A DNA stretch of 64,000 nt from Bog-473 sp963741995 (GTDB taxonomy: Bacteria > Actinomycetota > Acidimicrobiia > Acidimicrobiales > RAAP-2): contig CAVUKI010000009.1 in assembly GCA_963741995.1 (NCBI GenBank), forward strand, positions 514,144-578,143. The letters run 5' to 3'. The notes beneath the pieces were generated by a model. It did no database searches and was not told where the DNA came from. It saw only the letters and a list, made by a program, of their open reading frames with translations. Below are positions 1 through 11,531 of the stretch, piece by piece (positions within the stretch are counted from its first letter, which is position 1; the number at the start of each line of letters is the position of its first letter). Made by a program: the position numbers and the translations under genes.

Positions 1-3906
<3,906 letters not shown>

Positions 3907-4006
3907 CGGCGTCCTTCCGAATGAGGAGAAGTTGAACGGATACCGGGACGACGTTGGCCCGAAGTGGAAAGAACAGGATACACGACGGCTCTCGTAGGCT
4001 CGGCAT
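3907..4006. promoter_or_regulatory. Divergent promoter region gltB / thiO
   Basis: About 100 bases separate the two divergent genes. A TAGGCT box at 3995-4000 ends six bases before the thiO ATG, so thiO mRNA probably starts at the A of its start codon (leaderless). In the other direction TATCCT (3980 to 3975) could be the gltB -10, giving a leader of about 65 bases with a GGAAGGA ribosome site. I looked for a TPP riboswitch ahead of thiO and saw none. Confidence 0.5.
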
Positions 4007-5123
4007 ATGGGATCGCGCGTCCATGTCGTGGGGGGCGGGGTCATCGGACTGGCGTGTGCGTGGGAATTGTCACGCAACGGTCATGAAGTGACGGTCGTCG
4101 CCCCGGCCCCCGGACGCGACGGCGCGTCGTGGGTGGCGGCCGGGATGCTGGCCCCGGTCACCGAGGCGCAGTTCGGCGAGTCCGCCCTGACCGCACTGCT
4201 GGTGGATGGTGCCGGCCGCTGGCCCGCCTTCGCCGGCGCGCTGGAAGCCGCCGGCGGTCTCGACATCGGCTACGACACGACCGGCACGGTGACGGTCGCG
4301 CTGGATGCGTCCGATCGCGCCAGCCTCGACGACCTCCTCGCGTACCAGCACACGCTCGGCCTCGAGGCACACCGCCGCAGCGCCAGCGAGTGTCGCCGCC
4401 TGGTCCCTGCGCTCAGCCCGGCGCTGCGGGGCGGCATCGAGGTCCCGGGCGACCACCGGGTCGACAACCGAGCGCTGCTCGGTGCGCTCATGGAGGCCTG
4501 CCGCCGCGGCGGGGTGACCTTCGTCGAGTGCCGCGTCGCCGCGGTGGAGGACGGGCCTGCGCTCGTCCTGGCGGACGGCCGCCGCCTGGGCCCGGACTTC
4601 GTCGTCCTGGCGGCCGGGACGGGGCTGCCCTCCATTGCCGGGTTGGCCGGTGCCGGGCTCCCCTCGCTGCGCCCCGTCAAGGGCCACATCGTGCGCCTCG
4701 GCCCGCCGGACGCGGCGTCGCCCGTCCCGCTGCTGGCGCGCACGGTGCGCGGCCTGGTGCACGGGCGCTCGGTGTACCTGGTGCCGCGCCAGGACGGCTC
4801 GGTCGTCGTCGGCGCCACGGTCGAGGAGCGGGGCACCGACACCAGCGGTGCGGGCCGGTGCGGTGCACGAGCTGCTCTGTGACGCCCGGGCCATCGTGCC
4901 CGCTCTCGACGAGCTCGAGCTGCTCGAGGCCGCCACCGGCTTGCGTCCCGCCACGCCCGACAACACACCGCGCATCGGGTGGACCGGGCTGGACGGCGTC
5001 CTGGCGGCCGTCGGCCACTACCGCAACGGCATCCTTCTCGCCCCGCTCACCGCAGCCGCGGTCGTCCAGCTCGTCGGGCGCCGTCCGGTGGGGCCGCTCG
5101 TCGAGGCGCTGGCACCCGCATGA
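4007..5123 (+). CDS. thiO: Glycine oxidase ThiO (one frameshift)
   Basis: FAD-dependent oxidase of the D-amino-acid oxidase fold. In this family ThiO oxidises glycine to dehydroglycine for the thiazole half of thiamine. The N-terminus has the dinucleotide-binding GGGVIGLACAWEL motif and an ASWVAAGMLAP segment typical of ThiO. The C-terminal half carries the conserved GLRPATPDNTPRIG and the GHYRNGILLAP motif. The first frame runs to about 4848, where one extra G (agcggtgcgg) shifts it; the true C-terminus continues in the next frame to a TGA at 5121-5123 that overlaps the thiS ATG. The total of about 372 residues is normal. The thiS coupling supports the thiamine role; thiG is not seen nearby. 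Confidence 0.88.
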
Positions 5124-5335
5124 CCGCGCTCACGCTCCAGGTGAACGGCGACACGGTCCAGGTCCGCTCGGGCGCCACCATCGCCGACATCGTGGTGGGG
5201 CTCACGGCCGAGGCCGACCCCAAAGGGGTGGCGGTCGCCGTCGACCGCTGTGTCGTCCCCCGCTCGGAATGGGCCACCACCCCCGCCCGCGCCGGTTCCC
5301 TGGTCGAGGTGGTCACGGCGGCGGCCGGCGGCTGA
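5120..5335 (+). CDS. thiS: Sulfur carrier protein ThiS
   Basis: Small ubiquitin-fold sulfur carrier of 71 residues for thiazole synthesis. It ends in the diagnostic Gly-Gly, which is adenylated by ThiF and then carries the thiocarboxylate. The beta-grasp pattern (VNGDTVQV near the start, VAVAVDRCVVPRSEW in the middle) fits the family. Its ATG overlaps the thiO stop (ATGA), so the two are translationally coupled. The usual partner thiG does not follow; the next gene is a lipase 60 bases on. Confidence 0.92.
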   Translation: MTALTLQVNGDTVQVRSGATIADIVVGLTAEADPKGVAVAVDRCVVPRSEWATTPARAGSLVEVVTAAAGG

Positions 5336-5382
5336 CGGCCGGTGGCACGTTGCCCCCTTGGTCGTGCCGACCAGGCGGTGCT

Positions 5383-5388
5383 TACAAT
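5383..5388 (+). promoter_or_regulatory. Leaderless-type -10 box (TACAAT) of the patatin gene
   Basis: TACAAT stands six bases before the ATG at 5395 and there is no ribosome site between them. TTGGTC at 5358-5363 is a possible -35 at 19 bases. The transcript would start at or next to the start codon. Confidence 0.55.
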
Positions 5389-5394
5389 CAACTG

Positions 5395-6852
5395 ATGTCC
5401 AGTGCACCCCGATCGGGTCCGACGGCATTCGTCCTGGCCGGGGGTGGCACCAAGGGTTCGTTCGAGGTCGGCGTGCTCCAGTATCTGGTCGGCGTCGAAG
5501 GGATCGCCCCGGACATCATCACGGCCACCTCCGCCGGCGCCATCGCCGCCACGGTCCTGGCCCAGGCTCGCACCCTCCCCGAGTTCGAGGACCGGGTCAA
5601 CGAGATCGAGGGTGACGTGCTGGCCTGGACGCAGACCGAGCACGTGTTCGGCAAGCAGGCCTGGCTCGGCGCGCTCGACGGGACCGCCCTCGGCCGCGAG
5701 ATCCACCAGGAGATCACCGAGGGCACCCGCCCGCCCTTCCCCCTGACACCCTCGACCGTGCTGGCGGGCAACGAGGTGGTACCGGCGAGCACCTCCGACC
5801 GCAAGGGGCGGCGCCAGTCCCGCCGGGCCCGGCGGAGACGCCAGCGCCACCTGGCCCGCCTGGTGGCCGGGGCCGGGCTCCGGTTGCCCCGCGTCCGGCG
5901 GCACCTGCGCAGCAGCGGCAGCTCGGTCCTCAATCTGGACCCGTTGGAAGGCGCGCTCCGCCACGGCAGCGACGACGGGGTCCGGGCCGTCGACCCGGCG
6001 CTGATCGCCCGCCCCGGCCTCCAGCTGCGGTTGGCCGTCACCGCCCTGCGTGCCGGGGTCCTGCGGTACGTCACCGAGGACGGCACGCTCGTGGAGTCCG
6101 ACGCCCGCACCCCCGCGCCGGCAGAGTCCGCCGGCCCGGTCGACCTCGTCGACGGCGCCATCGCCTCGGCGAGCGTGCCGATGGTCTTCCCGCCCCATCC
6201 GATGGCCGACGACGATTACGTCGACGGCGGGGTCATCGAGATCGTGCCGGTCTCGGCCGCCGCGGCGCTGGGGGCGACCCGCATCATCGCCGTGGTGGCC
6301 GTGCCACTTCGGCTCGCCCGGGACGAGCGGGACTACGCCGCGGCCCCCGCCGGCTCCATCGGGCTGCGGTCCATGGGGATGATCGGGGTGGCGGAGCGCC
6401 AGCTCGCCAACCTCACCATCCACCTGCCCGAGGGGACGACCCTGACGACGGTGGACCCCGTCGTCGACGTGGTGGGGCTGTTCGAAATCGAGCCCGGGCT
6501 CCTGCGCATCAACAAGGACTACGGCTGGCTGCGCGCCGCCGACCTCCTCGCCGACGGCGACACCGCCATGCGAGCCGACATCGCGGACGGCACCCACGCC
6601 ATCGTGGAGGCCCGACGCGAGGCCTGGCGCCTGGAGGAGTCGCTCTGGGCCGCCGGGCGGATCGGGGACAGCGACGCCGGGACGCTCGCCCTCGTGCGCG
6701 AGCACAAGGAGCGCGTCCGCACCCTGGTGGACCGGCGCAAGCAGCTCGGCTTCCCGGTGCCCGACGGCTGCGAGGACTGGTGGACCGGCTACGAGGCCCA
6801 CACGGCCGAGCGGCCGCAGGGCCTGCCGCTCTGCTCCGCCGGGCGCGACTGA
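5395..6852 (+). CDS. Patatin-like phospholipase with Arg-rich insert
   Basis: Predicted cytosolic lipid acyl hydrolase of 485 residues. The oxyanion loop is clear (GGGTKGSFEVG, residues 16-26), the nucleophile is Ser46 and the dyad aspartate is Asp277 in YVDGGVIE. The elbow reads A-T-S-A-G, so the first glycine of the usual G-x-S-x-G is alanine. Between these motifs, residues about 128-165 form a very arginine-rich insert (including RRARRRRQRH) not typical of short bacterial patatins; it may bind lipid head groups or nucleic acid. The C-terminal 90 residues are helical and charged. Two glycines ahead of the nucleophile helix and the DGG motif make the family secure; the substrate is unknown. 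Confidence 0.85.
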   Translation: MSSAPRSGPTAFVLAGGGTKGSFEVGVLQYLVGVEGIAPDIITATSAGAIAATVLAQARTLPEFEDRVNEIEGDVLAWTQTEHVFGKQAWLGALDGTALGREIHQEITEGTRPPFPLTPSTVLAGNEVVPASTSDRKGRRQSRRARRRRQRHLARLVAGAGLRLPRVRRHLRSSGSSVLNLDPLEGALRHGSDDGVRAVDPALIARPGLQLRLAVTALRAGVLRYVTEDGTLVESDARTPAPAESAGPVDLVDGAIASASVPMVFPPHPMADDDYVDGGVIEIVPVSAAAALGATRIIAVVAVPLRLARDERDYAAAPAGSIGLRSMGMIGVAERQLANLTIHLPEGTTLTTVDPVVDVVGLFEIEPGLLRINKDYGWLRAADLLADGDTAMRADIADGTHAIVEARREAWRLEESLWAAGRIGDSDAGTLALVREHKERVRTLVDRRKQLGFPVPDGCEDWWTGYEAHTAERPQGLPLCSAGRD

Positions 6853-6859
6853 CCGCCAC

Positions 6860-7844
6860 TCAGACGGTCGGTCCCCCGATCCAGTGCCGCTTGTAGAACA
6901 GCACCACGAGGAGGACGACCGCTCCGACCTCGAGCCCGATGGCGAAGACCCAGAAACTCCACGTCGACATGATGCCGCGCACGAGGACGGCGAAGTTCTG
7001 CCCGAAGAACCCGGTGAGGAAGCTGAGCGGCAGAAAGATGGTGGCGATGATCGTGAGCTGCTTCATCACCACGTTCAAACGGTTCGACACGGTCGACAGG
7101 TGCGTGTCCATCACGCTGCTGAGAAGGTCCCGGTAATTGTCGACCAGGTCGGCCAGGCGAATCAGGTGGTCATAGAGGTCGCGGAAGTAGCGCGTCGCCT
7201 CGTCGGTCAAACCCGGCACGTCGGTGACCCCGGAGTTGATGCTCGCCATCATGTCGCGCTCGGGGCGCCACCAACCTGCGGGTGACCATGAGGTCGCGTT
7301 TCATGTCAAAGAGCTCGGCCAGCTGCGCTTCGGTGGGCGCCTTGAGGATGTCGTCCTCCAGCGCGTCGATCCGGTCGTCGAACGCCGAGAGGTAGGGGAA
7401 GAAGCTGTCCACCAGCGCGCCGATGACGAGATACACGATGACGACCTGGGGTGACGCGACCTCGGAGATGGAGTGGCGCTCCAGCCGCGCCCGCACCTGG
7501 GCCAGGGCGGGGCAGCCCCCCCGGTTCACGGTCACCACGAAGCGGTCGGTCCAGAAGCAGTGCACCTCGGCATTGCCCTCGTCGTGGGGGTCGGCGCCTC
7601 GGGCCACCAGGTAGACGAAGTTCTCGTAGTCGTCGATCCGCGGCCGCTGCGAGAAACGCTCCGCCGCCTGGACGGCCAAGGGATGGAAGCCGAAGTGCAC
7701 GCGCAGCAGCTCCGACACCTCGCCGTCCGGCGTCGTGTCCTCGAGGTCGAGCCAGAAGAAGCCGGTGCCCGCCAACGCGGCCAGCACCTTGTCCGTCGTC
7801 GCAGGCTCGTCCTTCCCGTCCTGGCGCAGCGTCCCCGTGAGCAC
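6860..7844 (-). CDS. corA: CorA-type divalent cation transporter (one frameshift)
   Basis: Inner-membrane Mg2+/Co2+ channel-like transporter. The soluble N-terminal domain (residues about 1-230) is followed by two C-terminal membrane helices, the first ending in the pore signature, here FFGQNF rather than the classic Y-GMN, and a short basic tail (YKRHWI). The frame changes near 7262 through an extra base in the CGGGG run, and homology continues directly in the second frame, so the gene is probably intact in the cell. GTG at 7844 is the likely start, as the longer upstream reading is proline- and arginine-rich and atypical. It is convergent with the patatin gene, with only seven bases between the stops. 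Confidence 0.87.
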
Positions 7845-7905
7845 GGCCCCAGTTTCACGCCGGTGACCCCGCCACGGTGGGATGGCCGAAGGACCGGGGC
7901 GGGGG

Positions 7906-9054
7906 TCAGGTGAAACGGCCGGGATCGAAGGCGTCCGGCAGCGGCGCCTCGTCGGCCGGCAGAGCGACACCCGCGATGGCGTGCGCCAGGCCCCGCGCCG
8001 AGATGGGTCCCTGCAGCAGGCCGTTGGCGCCGTGGCCCGTGGCCACCCAGGCGTTGCCCCATCCGGGCAGGCGGCCGACGACGGCGCGATCGTCGGCCGA
8101 GGTGGGCCGCAGCCCGACCCGCGTCTCCAGATAAGAGGCGCCGGTCAGTCCCGGCGCCACGTTGAGACATTCGCGCAAGAGCTCGTGCAGGCCGGCCGCA
8201 GTCACGTCGACGGAGAACCCGGCTCCGGCCTCGAAGGTGCCGCCGCAGGCCACCCTCCCCCCGGGCCAGGGCACGAGATAGTGGGTGAGCAGCGGTTGCA
8301 CGATGGGCCACTCGCCCGTGTCCGAACCGACACCGAGATGCAGGATCTGCCCTTTCGTGGGGCCCACCGGCAGCCTCGTGCCGAGCCATTCGCCCACCGC
8401 CGCGGTCCAGGCGCCACCGGCGATCGCGAGCGCGCGGCAGCCCACGTTCCCGTGCCCCTCCAGCTCCACGGCGTCGACATGCCGGCCGCCTGCCGCGCCG
8501 GCCGTGACCCCGTGCGCCGCGCCCGTCACGAACACCACGCCCCGCGCCGCCGCAGCCTGGCGCAGCGCGGCCGCCATGCCCCGACCGTCGACCCTCGCCG
8601 AACCGGCGGCGTGGAGCACGCGGTGCACAGGCCCGAGCGGGGGAAAGAGAGAGCTCGCCTCCTCCGGGGTAATCTCGGCCACATCACCGGGCGAGCGGCG
8701 GAGCACCACCTCGGCGAAGGGCGCGAACCACTCGTCCTCCGTCTCGCGCAGGCCGATGGAGAGAACGCCGCAGCGGCCGTAGCCCGTTCCCTCGATCGCC
8801 GCGCCCTCGGACGCCAACCGGGCCAGGAGCGCTGGGTAGTGCAGGCCGGCCTGGCGCAGGAACGGCCACAGCGCCCGATCCATCTCGGTGCTGGTCAGCG
8901 GCGACAGGATGCCCGCCCCGGCATCGGTGGCCCGCCCCGGGTGGCCGGCGTCCATGACCGTCACGCTCGCCCCCAGGCAGGCCAGCTCGTAGGCCAGGGA
9001 CAGCCCGACCAGGCCGGCGCCGACCACAGCCACGTCGCAACGCTCGCCGCTCAT
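7906..9054 (-). CDS. FAD-dependent amine/amino-acid oxidoreductase (DAO family)
   Basis: A 382-residue flavoprotein of the D-amino-acid oxidase/glycine oxidase fold. It has an N-terminal VVGAGLVGLSLAYEL nucleotide-binding motif and an acidic residue at the end of strand 2 (VMDAGHPG). GAGILSP is a ThiO/DadA-like segment, and the C-terminal GLRPTSADDRAVVG and GHGANGLLQGP motifs close the FAD site. It resembles the thiO gene three kilobases upstream but lacks a thiS partner, so it may act on another amino acid or sarcosine-like amine. The ATG at 9054 places the FAD motif ten residues in, as is normal. The frame is intact. The substrate cannot be read from sequence. Confidence 0.82.
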   Translation of the reverse strand: MSGERCDVAVVGAGLVGLSLAYELACLGASVTVMDAGHPGRATDAGAGILSPLTSTEMDRALWPFLRQAGLHYPALLARLASEGAAIEGTGYGRCGVLSIGLRETEDEWFAPFAEVVLRRSPGDVAEITPEEASSLFPPLGPVHRVLHAAGSARVDGRGMAAALRQAAAARGVVFVTGAAHGVTAGAAGGRHVDAVELEGHGNVGCRALAIAGGAWTAAVGEWLGTRLPVGPTKGQILHLGVGSDTGEWPIVQPLLTHYLVPWPGGRVACGGTFEAGAGFSVDVTAAGLHELLRECLNVAPGLTGASYLETRVGLRPTSADDRAVVGRLPGWGNAWVATGHGANGLLQGPISARGLAHAIAGVALPADEAPLPDAFDPGRFT

Positions 9055-9103
9055 GGCTCCGAGTCCAGCAGGCGGCCACCGCGCGTGCCAGCGGTGCGGC
9101 ACT

Positions 9104-10069
9104 ATGAGCGCCGTGCAGGTCGTGCGGACACCCGAAGCGTGTTTCAACGATCTTCCCGGATTTCCCTTCGCTCCGCGCTTCGCCGAGCTGCCGGATGGGC
9201 TGCGCATGCACTACATCGACGAAGGCCCGGCGGACGGCGAAGTGGTCCTCCTGCTGCACGGCCAGCCCACCTGGTCGTACCTCTACCGCACGGTGGTGGC
9301 CCGCCTGTTCGAGCACGGGCTGCGCGCCGTGGCACCCGACCTGATCGGCTTCGGTCGCTCCGACAAGCCTCTGGACCGGGCTGCGTACACCGTGCAGGCC
9401 CACGTCGACTGGTTGGCCCAGTTCGTCGCCGCCGTCGGCCTCGCCGACCTGACCCTCGTCGTGCAGGACTGGGGCGGCCCGGTCGGGCTGGGTGCCCTCA
9501 GCGCCACCCCCGGTCTCGCCCGCCGGGTCGTCGCCGCCAACACAGTGCTGCACACAGCCGACCCCGCCTTGGCGGGCCGGTTGGCCTGGGCCTGCCACGC
9601 CAACCCCGACGGCACCGTCACCGTGGAGCAGATGCTGCTCGACTACCAGCGCCTCACCCAGGAGCTCACGCCGTTCCACCCGAGCCTCTTCGTGCAGGGG
9701 GCCACCGAGTCGGAGGTGCCGGACGATGTACTGGCGGCCTACGACGCCCCGTTCCCCGACGAGACCTTCTGTGCCGGGCCGCGCCAGCTGCCGTTGCTGA
9801 TGGGCCTGACGCCCGGGAGCGCGTGCGCACGCCTGAATCGTCGCACCATGCAGATGTTGGGAGGTTTCGACGCCCCGTTCCTGACGGCGTTCTCCGACGG
9901 TGATCCCGCCACCCGCGGCTGGGCCGAAGTACTGCAGGCGCACGTGCCCGGTGCGACCGGGCAGTCCCACATCACCATCGAGCACGGAGCGCACTTCCTC
10001 CAGGAGGACTGCGGGCCCCAGCTGGCCGATGTCGTGGCGCGTTTCGTCGGGGACACGCCCCCGGGTTGA
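9104..10069 (+). CDS. dhmA: Haloalkane dehalogenase
   Basis: Alpha/beta hydrolase of 321 residues that would hydrolyse carbon-halogen bonds through an aspartyl ester. The nucleophile is Asp122 in VVQDWGGPVGL, where lipases would have a serine. HGQPTWSYLYR (52-62) forms the oxyanion/halide region and the catalytic histidine lies in EHGAHFLQED near the C-terminus. The N-terminal PGFPFAPRFAELPDGLRMHY segment is characteristic of DhmA/DhlA-type (subfamily I) enzymes. The ATG at 9104 is preferred to upstream frames; a GTG three codons later is possible. It diverges from the FAD oxidoreductase and abuts pspA tail to tail. Substrate range is unknown. Confidence 0.88.
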   Translation: MSAVQVVRTPEACFNDLPGFPFAPRFAELPDGLRMHYIDEGPADGEVVLLLHGQPTWSYLYRTVVARLFEHGLRAVAPDLIGFGRSDKPLDRAAYTVQAHVDWLAQFVAAVGLADLTLVVQDWGGPVGLGALSATPGLARRVVAANTVLHTADPALAGRLAWACHANPDGTVTVEQMLLDYQRLTQELTPFHPSLFVQGATESEVPDDVLAAYDAPFPDETFCAGPRQLPLLMGLTPGSACARLNRRTMQMLGGFDAPFLTAFSDGDPATRGWAEVLQAHVPGATGQSHITIEHGAHFLQEDCGPQLADVVARFVGDTPPG

Positions 10070-10852
10070 CTACGAGGACGGCTTCGATTCCTCGGCGGCG
10101 GCGGCAGGATCGGCGGCAGGGGCGGCGGCCAGCGCATCCGGCTCGGGCGGGGCGCCGGTGCCCAACTGCGCCTTGAGGGCGGCCAACTCGTTGTCCACCT
10201 GCGCGTCCTTGCCGACCTGGTCGAGTTCCTTCTGGATGTCGTCGGTGCCGCCGCCGACATCCTCGAGGACACCGGACTCGAGCAACTCGTCCAGCGCGCC
10301 CGAACGGGCCTGCATGGTGGCGATCTTGTCCTGGGCCCGCTGCAGCGATGCCCCGGAGTCGTTGAACGACTTCGAGATGCCGGCCGTGCTCTCGTCGACC
10401 TCCGAGACCGCCTTGGCCGCGGTGTACTGGGCCTTGAGGGTCTCCTTCTGGGTGCGGAAGTCGTTGACCCGCTTCTGCAGGGCGTCGAGGGTCGTGGTGA
10501 GCTTCTTCTCTTCCTCGTCGAGCTGCTGGCGCTGCGGCTCCATCTCGTCGATCTGCTGCTGGGCGGCGGCCTTGCGCGACAGCGCCTCCTTGGCCAGGTC
10601 CTCCCTGCCGGCGGAGAGGGCCTGCTTGGCCTGATCCTGCAGGTGGTCGACCGTGTGTTGGAACTGCTCCTGCTGGAGCTCCAAGCGCTTCTTCGACGCC
10701 GCCAGATCGACCAGCGCTCGCCGGACCTGGGTGATCTGCGTGAGCATCTTCTCGTACGAGAGGTCGAGCATCTCGTCGGGCTTCTCGGCGGCGTCGAGTG
10801 CCTTGTTGGTCTTGGCCTGCACTATGTCGTGGGCGCGCTGGAAGATACCCAT
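10070..10852 (-). CDS. pspA: PspA/IM30 (Vipp1) family membrane-stress protein
   Basis: A 260-residue protein, almost wholly alpha-helical coiled coil, starting MGIFQRAHDIVQAKTN, the family's amphipathic membrane-binding helix. PspA proteins polymerise on the inner face of damaged membranes. Residues 1-215 are the ESCRT-III-like helical core; the last 35 residues are an Ala/Pro-rich tail. A strong GGGAGGG site five bases before the ATG confirms the start. There is no pspB/C or pspF homologue beside it, so regulation is likely actinobacterial in type. Confidence 0.9.
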   Translation of the reverse strand: MGIFQRAHDIVQAKTNKALDAAEKPDEMLDLSYEKMLTQITQVRRALVDLAASKKRLELQQEQFQHTVDHLQDQAKQALSAGREDLAKEALSRKAAAQQQIDEMEPQRQQLDEEEKKLTTTLDALQKRVNDFRTQKETLKAQYTAAKAVSEVDESTAGISKSFNDSGASLQRAQDKIATMQARSGALDELLESGVLEDVGGGTDDIQKELDQVGKDAQVDNELAALKAQLGTGAPPEPDALAAAPAADPAAAAEESKPSS

Positions 10853-10899
10853 TTTTCCCTCCCTGAGGGGTCGGTCCGTGACCCCACCATAGATTCGAA

Positions 10900-11475
10900 T
10901 CAGCCCGTGTGTGCCCCCATCGATGGTTCCGCGGCCTCCAACAACTGGCGAATCACCGTGCTCTTGGCCTGGGTGTAGGCGCGACGGTCGTGGGGATACC
11001 GCTGGGCCAGGTCACGCTTGACCGCCTCATAGCGTTGTCGTGCCGCGTCATCGTCGACCAGGAGCGTGTGAAAACGCCTGTAGTCGACCCACGCCCGGCT
11101 GCCCTTCCCCACGACGTGGACGTGCACGGTGCGCAACTCCCCCGTCCCGCGCACGAAGAGCAATCCGCCGTCGTCCCCACGGTCCCCCTCGTAGCCGTAG
11201 GCACCGGTGGCACACAGTCGTCCCACCACCTCGTCGATCTGGGCGCTGTCCCCCACCACAGCCACGATGTCGAGGATCGGTTTGGCCGCCATCCCGGGAA
11301 CAGCCGTACTCCCGGCGTGCATCACATCGATCGCCAGATCGCCCAGGAGATCGTGGACAGCGGCGCACTCCTGCGCACCCAGTTCGGCCCAGCGCGGGTC
11401 GTACGGAGAGAGCCGGACCTCGGACGATGCCAGTCCGAGGTCCCCGCCCGGCCGCTGGGCCGACGGGCCGGTCAT
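10900..11475 (-). CDS. GrpB family protein (UPF0157, nucleotidyltransferase-like fold)
   Basis: A 191-residue cytosolic protein. The core VMHAGSTAVPGMAAKPILDIVAVV is the family signature: the GST and the spaced acidic residues resemble a minimal nucleotidyltransferase active site. HVHVVGKGS and the Arg/Tyr-rich C-terminal helix (YPHDRRAYTQAK) also match. Some members are fused to dephospho-CoA kinase; this one stands alone. The reaction is not established for the family. It lies downstream of and on the same strand as the large secreted protein gene but is separated from it by 56 bases. Confidence 0.85.
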   Translation of the reverse strand: MTGPSAQRPGGDLGLASSEVRLSPYDPRWAELGAQECAAVHDLLGDLAIDVMHAGSTAVPGMAAKPILDIVAVVGDSAQIDEVVGRLCATGAYGYEGDRGDDGGLLFVRGTGELRTVHVHVVGKGSRAWVDYRRFHTLLVDDDAARQRYEAVKRDLAQRYPHDRRAYTQAKSTVIRQLLEAAEPSMGAHTG

Positions 11476-11531
11476 ACGCGGGTACGCGCCACTGCGGATC
11501 GAATGTAGTCAGCTCGCTCGCCGAAACCAGG

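Noticed and set aside
3907..4006. TPP riboswitch ahead of thiO-thiS
   Set aside because: No thi-box (CTGAGA and paired ACCTGA-type) sequence fits in the 100-base gap, and the promoter box lies six bases from the start codon.
4129..5394. Open frame running from inside thiO into the patatin gene
   Set aside because: The first 420 codons are out-of-frame thiO/thiS sequence, Arg/Pro/Gly-rich; the patatin start at 5395 has its own promoter box and the homology begins there.
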